A stretch of 64,000 nt of DNA from Paenibacillus rhizophilus (GTDB taxonomy: Bacteria; Bacillota; Bacilli; Paenibacillales; Paenibacillaceae), in contig NZ_RQPI01000012.1 in NCBI RefSeq assembly GCF_003854965.1, positions 83,028 through 147,027 on the forward strand, written 5' to 3'. The notes beneath the pieces were generated by a model. That model was not told the origin of the DNA. It did no database searches and saw nothing but the letters and a program-made list of their open reading frames with translations. A program made the position numbers and the translations under genes. This document shows positions 41,740 to 49,386 of this stretch, piece by piece. Position 1 is the first letter of the stretch, and every line of letters begins with the position of its first letter.

Positions 41740-42074
41740 CCGCTCTCTCCTCCTTCCGCTTTCTCTTCCCCTAGAGCTTCATCCGAATAAGTAGTAAAGG
41801 ATTTGTATCCGCAATCGCCCCAAACTGCTGAAACATACCCTTGCAGCGTGTACAGATTGAGAGACGAAGCGGAATTCCTCCACCTATTTTTTGACAAAGA
41901 GGCTTCTTGCCAGGGCCAAGCTGGAAAATCTCCAGCTAAATCCGGCATTTCAGCCAAAAATAAATAAAAAGCGGGCAAATAGCGTGAGGTTTTCCCGCTC
42001 GTTGTCTGAAATATAGTTTTTCCGGAAATTAAAGGGATCTTTTCCCGTTTATTCGTTTTTGCAAGTACATGCAT
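41736..42074 (-). CDS. Doubtful 112-codon ORF, possible dispersed repeat
   Basis: An open frame rich in Trp and aromatics (DFPAWPWQEASLSKNRWRNS, ASSLNLYTLQGYVSAVWGDC). It has no recognisable ribosome-binding site, signal peptide or domain, and its stop overlaps the amidase start. Sequences of this style strike me as typical of dispersed repeats in Paenibacillus genomes rather than a conserved protein, but this is an impression from memory. A hairpin AGCGGG...CCCGCT lies inside (41969-42001). Otherwise the 443-bp gap 41740-42182 shows nothing I can name. Confidence 0.25.
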   Translation of the reverse strand: MHVLAKTNKREKIPLISGKTIFQTTSGKTSRYLPAFYLFLAEMPDLAGDFPAWPWQEASLSKNRWRNSASSLNLYTLQGYVSAVWGDCGYKSFTTYSDEALGEEKAEGGESG

Positions 42075-42182
42075 GAGAGCAAGCGCAAGCCTAATCCTCG
42101 TTTAACCTCTGACAGGATGCTATTTGGTTATCTCCCTGCGTATCTAACCTTACATCCGCTTTCCACCGCTGAGGCTTTGCCG

Positions 42183-43760
42183 CTACCAGCCGATGGCTGC
42201 TCCGTCACAGCGCGGATCGGTCCCGCCGCTGCGGTAGCCGTTGTCATCAATGCTGATTACATGGGCGTGGCCGGCAAGTCCATCATAGTCCGCCGCCTTC
42301 CGCACCTTGTGGCCGGCTGCTGCCAGTTCTTCCAGCACAGTGTCCCCCACTCTGCTCTCCACGGTCAGCTCCTGGGTCGGTTCGCCCCATGTTCTGCCCC
42401 AGACGAACCGCGGCTCGTCGACCGCCTGCTGGGGATTCATCCCGTAATGCAGCATCCGGGTCAGCAGCAGCGTCTGGGTCTGCGGCTGGCCTTCGCCGCC
42501 CTGGGTGCCGTAAAGGATAGCGGGCTTGCCGTCCCGGCAGGCCATCGCCGGCATCAGCGTATGGAAGGTCCGCTTATGCGGCTCCAGTGTGTTGACCGCG
42601 GCCGGGTCCAGCGAGAAGAAGGAGCCCCGGTTCTGCAGCAGAATGCCGGAGCCGCCCGGGGCGGTTCCCGACCCGAATTCGAAGTACAGGCTCTGGATGA
42701 AGGACACCGCATTGCCTTCCGCATCCACAACCGCCGCATAGGCCGTGTCCCGGCCGGTAGGCTCGCTGGACAACGCGGCCGCGCTGCGGGGCGAAATCAA
42801 TGCCGCAAGCTGTGCAGCGTAAGTCTTATCCAGCAGCCGGTCCAGCGGAATCTCGCTGAATTCGGGATCGGTAAGCACCGCGTCGCGGTCGCGGAAGCTG
42901 GCCTTGATCGCTTCGACGAGAAGGTGATAATATTCATACGAGCCATGCTGAATGCCGCCGAAGTCAAACTTCTCCAATATATTCAGCGCCATCAGCGCGG
43001 CGAATCCTTGTGAATTGGGCGGAGCCTGATGGACGGTATAGCCGTGATAATCCGTCCGGATCGGCTCGCACCAGTTGCCCCGGTGGTCGGCAAAGTCCTC
43101 GCGGAGCAAGTAACCGCCAGCCTCTGCCAGTCCGTCGCAAATCGCCCCGGCGATTTCTCCTTTATAAAAGGCGTCGCGGCCCCCGGAAGCCAGAATGGAA
43201 AGCGACCGGGCCAGGTCCTTCTGCACGAACTTCTCTCCGGCCTTCGGAATCCGTCCGCCCGGCATATAAATGGCTGCCGCTTCGGGCGACAGCGCAGCCC
43301 CGGCAAGCACGGTATTGGCGTGCTGATCCGGCGACAGCGGAAAGCCTGCGGACGCGTAATCGATCGCGGCCTCCAGTACCTCCGCCAGCGGCAGACGACC
43401 GTACCGGCTCAGCACCGCGTCCCAGCTGTCGGCCATGCCCGGCACGGTAACCGCACTGCGGGTGCCCCGCCGCGGAATCGCAGCTTCACCGGCGAACCGG
43501 CCTCGGTGCACGCCGTAGCCAGAACGGCCGCTGCCGTTATAGGCCTGGACGCGGCCTTCATCAGCGCTGTAAGTCAGCCAGAACGCATCGCCGCCAAGGC
43601 CCGTCATATGCGGGTAGACAACCGCCAGCGCCGCGCTGACGGCCACCGCCGCGTCGAAGGCGTTCCCGCCCTTTTGCAAAATCCGCGCACCTGCGGCGGA
43701 CGCCAGGTAATGCGGGCTGACTACCATCGTTTTTGTACCGATTACCGGTCGCTTTGTCAT
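42183..43760 (-). CDS. Gamma-glutamyltransferase family protein (YwrD-like)
   Basis: 525 residues from ATG 43760 (GGGAGGG upstream). Ntn-hydrolase precursor with large-subunit motif GGNAFDAAVAVSAAL, then the autocleavage site GRDTAYAAVVDAEGNAVSFI with nucleophile Thr339, and substrate loop SGSGTAPGGSGILLQNRGSF-like residues (GSGTAPGGSGILLQN). No signal peptide is evident, as in YwrD, so it is probably cytoplasmic and acts on glutathione-like or gamma-glutamyl compounds. A perfect GlnR/TnrA-type box lies 25 bp before the start. The divergent neighbours are a chromate-type transporter pair, the same company YwrD keeps (ywrA, ywrB). Confidence 0.9.
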   Translation of the reverse strand: MTKRPVIGTKTMVVSPHYLASAAGARILQKGGNAFDAAVAVSAALAVVYPHMTGLGGDAFWLTYSADEGRVQAYNGSGRSGYGVHRGRFAGEAAIPRRGTRSAVTVPGMADSWDAVLSRYGRLPLAEVLEAAIDYASAGFPLSPDQHANTVLAGAALSPEAAAIYMPGGRIPKAGEKFVQKDLARSLSILASGGRDAFYKGEIAGAICDGLAEAGGYLLREDFADHRGNWCEPIRTDYHGYTVHQAPPNSQGFAALMALNILEKFDFGGIQHGSYEYYHLLVEAIKASFRDRDAVLTDPEFSEIPLDRLLDKTYAAQLAALISPRSAAALSSEPTGRDTAYAAVVDAEGNAVSFIQSLYFEFGSGTAPGGSGILLQNRGSFFSLDPAAVNTLEPHKRTFHTLMPAMACRDGKPAILYGTQGGEGQPQTQTLLLTRMLHYGMNPQQAVDEPRFVWGRTWGEPTQELTVESRVGDTVLEELAAAGHKVRKAADYDGLAGHAHVISIDDNGYRSGGTDPRCDGAAIGW

Positions 43761-43784
43761 AAGCTTTTCCCTCCCGTGAATTAA

Positions 43785-43801
43785 TGTCATTTAACATTAC
43801 A
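43785..43801. promoter_or_regulatory. GlnR/TnrA-type box before the gamma-glutamyltransferase gene
   Basis: TGTCA-TTTAACA-TTACA, a full match to TGTNA-N7-TNACA, 25 bp upstream of the start codon, in the gap shared with the divergent transporter pair. Confidence 0.65.
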
Positions 43802-43959
43802 CAGCCGGCTAAAGTCAACCGGAAGCGCGCATTCCAAAGACGGCGCACCCGCGATTTGTGTACGGTGCACAAAGTTCCCGCCGGAGGGCTTCGAAAAGAA
43901 ATATAATGAGAATGCATTCATACGGATTGTATAGAATTGGCTCCAAAGGGGGAAAGGGT

Positions 43960-44553
43960 TTGAGACCGACTCAAAAAGATTATATAGAGCTTGTCGTTTC
44001 GATGTGCAGAACGGGAATTATCGGCTACGGCGGCGGCCCTTCGGTAATTCCGCTGATCCGCCATGACGCCGTCATCCGATATAAGTGGCTCAGCGACGAG
44101 GAGTTTGGAGAAACGCTGGCCCTGGCCAACGCGCTGCCGGGACCGATCGCGACCAAAATGGCCGCTTATTTAGGATACAAGCGCAAAGGGGCATGGGGAG
44201 CGTTCCTCGCCGTAATTGCGCATATTTTGCCCAGCGTTCTTGCCATGATTCTGCTGTTGTCCGCCGTTAACTACCTGGCCGGCTCGAAGGTAGTCAAGGG
44301 AATGATCGCCGCCGTATCGCCCGTCATCGCCGTCATGCTCGGCGTCATGGCGTACGAATTTGCGAAAAAGGCCGTCAAGGGCCTCGGCATAGCAGCCGGA
44401 GCGGCCTTCATGCTGCTCGCCCTGCTCCTGCTTGAGGTGCTGCATGTCCATCCGGCTATCGTCATCGTGCTGTTTCTCGCTTACGGCGCCGTGCATTACC
44501 GGGCTGTAGCCAGCCGCCGCGGCAGACAAGGAAAGAAGGAGGAAACGCCATAA
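43960..44553 (+). CDS. Chromate-type transporter, N-terminal half-type subunit
   Basis: 197 residues from TTG 43960, placed 7 bases after AAAGGGGG; the in-frame ATG at 43906 has no such site. One ChrA domain: GIIGYGGGPSVIPLI, then WLSDEEFGETLALANALPGPIATKMAAYLGY-like core (ALPGPIATKMAAY), and about five to six membrane segments. Paired short ChrA proteins work as a hetero-complex. B. subtilis YwrA/YwrB-type pairs are sometimes linked to chromate efflux, but the substrate here is not proven. Followed directly (TAA-ATG) by its partner. Confidence 0.88.
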   Translation: MRPTQKDYIELVVSMCRTGIIGYGGGPSVIPLIRHDAVIRYKWLSDEEFGETLALANALPGPIATKMAAYLGYKRKGAWGAFLAVIAHILPSVLAMILLLSAVNYLAGSKVVKGMIAAVSPVIAVMLGVMAYEFAKKAVKGLGIAAGAAFMLLALLLLEVLHVHPAIVIVLFLAYGAVHYRAVASRRGRQGKKEETP

Positions 44554-45093
44554 ATGGAGTGGATTAAACTGATTATCGGATTCTTTATCGCCAATCTGCT
44601 CGGCTACGGCGGCGGACCTTCCTCCATTCCGCTCATGTATGAAGAAATCGTCCCGCATTACCACTGGCTGACAGACGGGGAATTCTCCAACATGCTGGCG
44701 CTGGGCAACGCGCTTCCCGGACCGATCGCCACCAAGGTGGCGGCTTACGTCGGCTTCGAGATTTACGGCTGGGCCGGAGTGCTTGCGGCGCTGCTTGCCA
44801 CTGTCCTGCCGTCGGCCGCCGCCCTGATCGTTCTTCTTCGGGTGCTGCAAAAATACCGCCAGTCCAAGGTTGTCAAAGGGATGACGCTGCTCGTCCAGCC
44901 TGTAATCGCCATCATGATGGCCGTATTGACCTGGCAGATGGGAAAAGGGCCCGCCGCTTCCATTGGAATTTGGCAGACCCTGATTATTGCGGCCATCGCC
45001 TTCTGGGCAATGGAACGCCGCAAAATCCATCCCGCTCTCGTCATTCTCGCCGCTTTTGTCTATGGCGGACTTGTTCTCAGGTACAGCATGTAG
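44554..45093 (+). CDS. Chromate-type transporter, second half-type subunit
   Basis: 179 residues. It mirrors the upstream gene: LLGYGGGPSSIPLMYEEIV, FSNMLALGNALPGPIATKVA, YVGFEIYGWAGVLAALLATV, with five to six membrane segments. Its ATG follows the stop of the first gene without a gap and GGAGG lies in the end of that gene, so the two are translated together and probably form one transporter in the membrane. Confidence 0.88.
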   Translation: MEWIKLIIGFFIANLLGYGGGPSSIPLMYEEIVPHYHWLTDGEFSNMLALGNALPGPIATKVAAYVGFEIYGWAGVLAALLATVLPSAAALIVLLRVLQKYRQSKVVKGMTLLVQPVIAIMMAVLTWQMGKGPAASIGIWQTLIIAAIAFWAMERRKIHPALVILAAFVYGGLVLRYSM

Positions 45094-45149
45094 TTGCCGG
45101 GCCGGACGTCTGCGGGGCAATAATTTTTTCAAAAAAAAAAAAAAAACAG

Positions 45150-45195
45150 GAAACGGCTGCCGCCCTATTCGGGGATCGGAGCCGTTTCTTTTTTA
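45150..45195 (+). terminator. Terminator after the transporter pair
   Basis: GAAACGGCT ... AGCCGTTTC followed by TTTTTT. A run of 16 A lies just before (45131-45146). It touches the end of the convergent PH-domain gene and may serve both. Confidence 0.8.
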
Positions 45196-45573
45196 CGATT
45201 TCAAAATGTACTGGGACAGCACAGCCTGCACCTCATAAATATTGACGCTCTTGTTGAAGGTCTTCTTGAGCGGAAGCGAACTGCCGGATACAAAAAGGCA
45301 CAGCTCCGCGTCAAGATCGAAATGCCCCGCCGTCTCTACGGAATAATGCGTGATGCTTTTGTAGGGAATGGAGTGATACGCCGTCTTTTTGCCGGTTACA
45401 CCCTGCTTGTCGATCAGAATCAGCCTTTTGTCCGTAAAAATAAACATGTCGCGAATCAGCTTGTAGGCTCGCTCGATCTGCTCCCCGGGGGCCAGAATTT
45501 GTCCGTACTCCTTGCGGGCCGAATTGAGATCCACCTGGGATGCATTGCCGAGCAGGCCGTCAAAAAATGCCAC
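45193..45573 (-). CDS. Bacterial PH-domain protein
   Basis: 126 residues, GTG start with GGAGGGAG upstream. The whole protein is one bacterial PH domain (YvbH/DUF1696 type): ILAPGEQIERAYKLIRDMFI, FTDKRLILIDKQGVTGKKTA, YHSIPYKSITHYSVETAGHF, FDLDAELCLFVSGS. These small cytoplasmic proteins form ring oligomers and often relate to membrane or stress functions; the exact role is unknown. Convergent with the transporter genes. Confidence 0.85.
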   Translation of the reverse strand: MAFFDGLLGNASQVDLNSARKEYGQILAPGEQIERAYKLIRDMFIFTDKRLILIDKQGVTGKKTAYHSIPYKSITHYSVETAGHFDLDAELCLFVSGSSLPLKKTFNKSVNIYEVQAVLSQYILKS

Positions 45574-45701
45574 CTTTGCTCCCTCCTCTTGATCATCCTA
45601 TTATGACGGCATGCCGCCCTATCACCATACATATTGAAAAAACAGGCGGGTATTCCGGTTTTACCGCTTTGACATGCTAAAGGACGCGGAGGAAAAATTT
45701 C

Positions 45702-45730
45702 TTGCTATTGGCAACATATTCTTTTAAAAT
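45702..45730 (+). promoter_or_regulatory. Promoter of the ABC-F leader transcript
   Basis: -35 TTGCTA (45702-45707), 17 bp, -10 TAAAAT (45725-45730). The start site would be about 30 bases before the leader ORF. Confidence 0.65.
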
Positions 45731-45765
45731 TATTGTAACTTTGTTAATGAGGGAGGTGAGGAAAG

Positions 45766-45930
45766 ATGAATTATGAGGGTCTGGGTAACATGGTCAGCCG
45801 CTTGCCTATAGCGACGGCGGGCATCGTTCATGCTTCTGGCGTCAACGGGAGAAGTCTGTCCTTTTTTGCCAAAATCATAACGCCTGACCACCCAGAAATG
45901 TCTTTCCTGCCTTCCGACCGTACAGCTTAA
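45766..45930 (+). CDS. 54-codon leader ORF upstream of the ABC-F gene
   Basis: ATG 45766 is preceded by GGGAGGTGAGGAAAG, one of the strongest ribosome-binding sites in the window. The product begins MNYEGLGNMVSRLPIATAGI and ends FLPSDRTA; it has no signal peptide, membrane span or known domain. Twenty bases after its TAA comes a rho-independent terminator, and 97 bases further the ABC-F start. Promoter, short well-translated ORF, terminator and ABC-F gene is the arrangement of ribosome-mediated attenuation known for antibiotic-resistance ABC-F genes such as vmlR. I therefore read it as a leader peptide, or otherwise an independent small protein. Confidence 0.6.
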   Translation: MNYEGLGNMVSRLPIATAGIVHASGVNGRSLSFFAKIITPDHPEMSFLPSDRTA

Positions 45931-45949
45931 CTAGGGCTTACACGGACAA

Positions 45950-45981
45950 GGCCGCGGGGAACGTTTCCCTGCGGTCTTTTT
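45950..45981 (+). terminator. Terminator/attenuator between leader ORF and ABC-F gene
   Basis: GGCCGCGGGGAA-CG-TTTCCCTGCGGTC with two G-U pairs, then TTTTTG. Short outer arms GGACAA / TTGTCC (45944 and 45986 areas) could extend it. It sits between a promoter and the ABC-F coding region on the same strand. Confidence 0.75.
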
Positions 45982-46077
45982 GTATTGTCCTTGCACGAAA
46001 GACGGCAGGGGGCGTTTTCCGGATGATTACCCGCTCGGTGGCCCATAGGGTCCGCCGAAGCCTAAAGGAGAAACCCC

Positions 46078-48048
46078 ATGATCATACAATGTCAAAATGT
46101 TCAAAAATACCACGGTGCTCAAGAAGTGCTGAGCGATATCACGCTGGCCGTCCGCCAAGGCGAAAAGGTCGGCCTTATCGGTCGCAACGGCTGCGGCAAG
46201 ACGACCCTGTTCCGCCTCCTGAGCGGCGAAGAAGCGCCCGACAGGGGACAAATCTCCATCCGCAGAGGCAGCACCGTCGGGCTGCTGGCCCAAATCCAGG
46301 AGGGCGGCGGAGATACGGTATACGCCGTCCTCCAGCGCAGCTTCGCCGAGCCGCTGGCGTGGCAGCGGCGGCTGCGGGAGCTTGAGCAGGAAATGGCCGG
46401 CTTGAACGCAAGCGGCGAGGAGCGCTGGAACGGGCTGCTGCGCGAATACGGCTCGCTCCAGGAGAAGTTCGAAGCTGCGGGAGGCTATGAAATCGAGGCC
46501 GAAATCCATCGCGTCGCATCCGGCCTTGGCATCGGAAGCGAGCAGTTCGGGCGGCCTTTCGCCTCCCTCTCCGGCGGTGAGAAGACCAAAGTGGGCCTGG
46601 CCGCGCTGCTGCTGCGGCGTCCGGACGTGCTGCTGCTCGATGAGCCGACCAACCATCTGGATATGGCCGCCATCGAGTGGCTCGAGCAGTTCCTGCGGGA
46701 CTACGCCGGAACCGTGGTCGTCATCTCCCATGACCGCTATTTTCTCGATGCGGTTATCACGAAGGTGATCGAGATCGAGGACGGCGAGGCCATCACCTAT
46801 CATACGAATTACACCGGCTTCCAGAAGGAGAAGGAAGCCCGGCTGCTCCAGCAGTTCGCCGATTACCAGGAGCAGCAGAAAAAAATCAAAAAAATGCAGG
46901 AAAGCATCAAACGGCTGATCGAATGGGGCAACAACGCCAATCCGCCCAACCCTTCCTTTCACCGCCGCGCGGCTTCGATGCAGAAAGCGCTGGACCGGAT
47001 GGTCAAGATCAAGCGCCCCGTGCTGGAGCGCAAAAGCATGGATTTGCAGCTCGAGCAGCAGGACCGTTCGGGCAGCCGGGCGCTGATCCTTGACGGCGTG
47101 AGCAAATCCTACGGGAATCGCATCCTGTTTACGGGAGCCGAGGACGTTCTTCGCTATGGCGAGACCGCCGCGATGATCGGCGGCAACGGTGCGGGCAAAA
47201 GTACGCTGCTGCGAATCATACTGGGCCTGGAGCAGCCCGACGCTGGAAGCTGCACGCTCGGCGCACGGGCATCCGTCGGCTATCTGGCGCAGGAAGCCGT
47301 CCCTGAAGACGCCGGGCTGTCGGTCCTGAAATACTTCCGCGAGGAGGCAGGAATGGAGGAGGGCGAAGCCCGCGGGCAGCTTGCTAGATTCCTGTTCTAT
47401 GGGAGCGATGTGTTTAAGAGCGTCGGAGGGCTGTCCGGAGGAGAATGGACGCGGCTGCGCTTCGCCGTCCTCATGCACCGCCGGCCCAATCTGCTCATTC
47501 TCGACGAGCCGACCAATCACCTGGACATCGACTCTAGAGAAGCGCTGGAGGAAGCGCTGGAGGAATTCCCGGGAACCGTCCTTGCGGTTTCCCATGACCG
47601 TTATTTCATCAACCGCTGCTTCGGCAAATTATGGACGATTGAAGATGGAAAGTTCTCCGTATTTTCAGGCAGCTATGAGTATTTCAAAGAAAAGCGGGCG
47701 GAGAAGGAAGCATGGATTACCCGTTCTTCCGAAGCCGGCGGACAGGAATCGCTAGCCGCGCCGGGGAAAGCCTCTTTCCCCGCGCCCCTTGGGGACGTAA
47801 AATCTCCGGAACGGCCGCGTCCGGAACGTTTGCGTTCCGTACAATCAAGGGAAATCCGCAGCGCCGCTTATTGGGAGCAGGAAATTGCGGAAGCCGAGAA
47901 GCGGCTTCGGGAGATCGACGCGGCGATGCTTGACCCGCAGCTTGCAAGCGACGCCGCCCGGCTGTCCGTCCTTCACGCCGAAAGGGAAACGGTGCAGCAA
48001 GGGCTTGACGGTATGTATGAGGAATGGCTTGGAAGTTCCCATCAATAA
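46078..48048 (+). CDS. ABC-F family ATPase (ribosome-acting)
   Basis: 656 residues, no membrane segments. ABC1: Walker A GRNGCGKTT, signature LSGGEKTKVGL, Walker B LLLDEPTNHLD. An inter-domain linker of about 80 residues (KKIKKMQESIKRLIEWGNNA, RRAASMQKALDRM) is the part that reaches the ribosomal P/E region. ABC2: GGNGAGKST, LSGGEWTRLRF, LLILDEPTNHLD. The C-terminal coiled coil (YWEQEIAEAEKRLREIDAAM) resembles YdiF/Uup-type ends. It could be a resistance protein or a translation factor. The leader ORF and attenuator before it favour antibiotic induction (inference). AAAGGAG precedes the ATG. Confidence 0.9.
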   Translation: MIIQCQNVQKYHGAQEVLSDITLAVRQGEKVGLIGRNGCGKTTLFRLLSGEEAPDRGQISIRRGSTVGLLAQIQEGGGDTVYAVLQRSFAEPLAWQRRLRELEQEMAGLNASGEERWNGLLREYGSLQEKFEAAGGYEIEAEIHRVASGLGIGSEQFGRPFASLSGGEKTKVGLAALLLRRPDVLLLDEPTNHLDMAAIEWLEQFLRDYAGTVVVISHDRYFLDAVITKVIEIEDGEAITYHTNYTGFQKEKEARLLQQFADYQEQQKKIKKMQESIKRLIEWGNNANPPNPSFHRRAASMQKALDRMVKIKRPVLERKSMDLQLEQQDRSGSRALILDGVSKSYGNRILFTGAEDVLRYGETAAMIGGNGAGKSTLLRIILGLEQPDAGSCTLGARASVGYLAQEAVPEDAGLSVLKYFREEAGMEEGEARGQLARFLFYGSDVFKSVGGLSGGEWTRLRFAVLMHRRPNLLILDEPTNHLDIDSREALEEALEEFPGTVLAVSHDRYFINRCFGKLWTIEDGKFSVFSGSYEYFKEKRAEKEAWITRSSEAGGQESLAAPGKASFPAPLGDVKSPERPRPERLRSVQSREIRSAAYWEQEIAEAEKRLREIDAAMLDPQLASDAARLSVLHAERETVQQGLDGMYEEWLGSSHQ

Positions 48049-48071
48049 CTGATAATCGGGCGAGATGCAGA

Positions 48072-48105
48072 AAAGCCGCTTCTTCTTGGCGAAGAGGCGG
48101 CCTTA
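48072..48105 (+). terminator. Terminator after the ABC-F gene
   Basis: AAGCCGCTTCTT / GAAGAGGCGGCCTT with a short loop, followed by ATTT. Confidence 0.7.
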
Positions 48106-48149
48106 TTTCATTCTTTTGTCCTATGATCTATATATAAGCGGTCCCTGAA

Positions 48150-48305
48150 TTATCTAGTAAAGCTCATAAACCAGCCGATTAACGAAATCCATAACGGGAT
48201 GCTGATCAGAATCCCCCACAAAAGTCCTGCCGAGAAGTGGCCTTCGGTGTGAACTTTGACACTTTCCTGCTTCAGCGGCAATCTCAAATTCTCATGTTTT
48301 TCCAT
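48150..48305 (-). CDS. Small membrane protein, 51 residues
   Basis: Starts MEKHENLRLPLKQESVKVHT with a hydrophilic N-terminus, then one hydrophobic segment (AGLLWGILISIPLWISLIGW) and ends FMSFTR. GGAGGGGATCGC stands directly before the ATG at 48305, an excellent site. No family recognised. It lies between the convergent ABC-F gene and the NUDIX gene, from which it is separated by a terminator at 48344-48379. Probably a real small membrane protein. Confidence 0.65.
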   Translation of the reverse strand: MEKHENLRLPLKQESVKVHTEGHFSAGLLWGILISIPLWISLIGWFMSFTR

Positions 48306-48343
48306 GCGATCCCCTCCTACCTAATCTTATCGTCACAAAAGAG

Positions 48344-48379
48344 GAAAAAATTTAGACCGCCGGACCTAAAATTTTTTTG
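48344..48379 (-). terminator. Terminator after the NUDIX gene
   Basis: TTTTAGGTCCG / CGGTCTAAA-type hairpin followed on the minus strand by TTTTTT. Confidence 0.6.
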
Positions 48380-48521
48380 TCTCGGGTAAATTCATTATAG
48401 CCAAAAAGACTCAGCGGGCATACTTCTAATGTAAGCACTTTCATAAACATATTTTAAACGATTTTGGCAATTTTTTAAACAAAAAAATTCATTTTCAATT
48501 ATGTATTTTTTGTATACGATC

Positions 48522-49139
48522 CTAATCCAAGATAATCGCCTTATCCGGGTGCCGCAAAAATTCAAACATCGTACGAATCTGTTTCTCCGTATTCCGCCCC
48601 ACCGACAGGTCCGGAAGTTCTTCCTCCTTGAAAAAACCGACTTCGCTCGTCTCGAGCCCCCCTGCCGCCTCTCCGCCGACAATCTCGCATAAAATAAACA
48701 GCTTGTAGATATGATAAGGGTCCGGCGGATGACCGTGGAATTTCTTGTCCAGCACGCCGAGCAAGCGCACCGCTCTTGCCGTGAACCCCGATTCTTCGCG
48801 GATCTCCTTGACGGCAACTTCGCTCGGCGAATAACCGATGTCGGCCCACCCTCCGGGCAGCGACCATTTACCGTCGATTTTTTCGCGGACCATCAGAATC
48901 CGGTCTTCCCGGAATACGACGCCCCGAATATCGACCTTCGGCGTACTGTAGCCCTTGTCGCCCGCGAAGGACATTCTGATTGTCTCCCTGCTTTCGAAAG
49001 TGTAGTTGGCCATAATATCCACGCTCAGCTCCCGAAGCATCTCATACCGCTCAATGTCGTATACATCCTTCGCATACTCCAGCCCCGTCTGGGCGATCGC
49101 TTGAATCTCCTTGGCCCAAGTCAGCCATTTTTCCTCCAT
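48522..49139 (-). CDS. NUDIX hydrolase with N-terminal NUDIX_N domain
   Basis: 205 residues from ATG 49139 (GGAGCAGGGA upstream). Residues 1-60 are the helical NUDIX_N extension (WLTWAKEIQAIAQTGLEYAK, YDIERYEMLRELSVDIMA). The NUDIX box follows: GGWADIGYSPSEVAVKEIRE then ESGF, matching GX5EX7REUXEEXGU closely. Members with this extension hydrolyse nucleoside diphosphate-linked compounds or CDP-choline. Stand-alone gene in the minus direction. Confidence 0.92.
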   Translation of the reverse strand: MEEKWLTWAKEIQAIAQTGLEYAKDVYDIERYEMLRELSVDIMANYTFESRETIRMSFAGDKGYSTPKVDIRGVVFREDRILMVREKIDGKWSLPGGWADIGYSPSEVAVKEIREESGFTARAVRLLGVLDKKFHGHPPDPYHIYKLFILCEIVGGEAAGGLETSEVGFFKEEELPDLSVGRNTEKQIRTMFEFLRHPDKAIILD

Positions 49140-49386
49140 GTTATCCCTGCTCCTTTCCGGTCTCCGTCTAATCCGTTCCTGCACTCTTTAGTTGTACCTA
49201 GTCTATCATGGCTGCAGCGCGTGAAACAACTTGGCTGCAAATGTATGATTTTGCGTCGGCAAGCGCGATTTTGATTGTGCGGGGTTTATTCCAGTATAAT
49301 AATGTCTATGGAGCGGCGAATTCGTTTCGGCGCATCCGTCACAAGCCGCAGGCTTGCGACCCCGTAAATCCAGGAGGTACATAATC

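Noticed and set aside
45131..45146. A16 tract as a functional element
   Set aside because: A homopolymer next to a terminator, probably part of the bidirectional termination region or a sequencing-prone run.
46027..47595. A 522-codon open frame opposite the ABC-F gene
   Set aside because: Shadow of Walker and signature-motif sequences; no start signal or domain.
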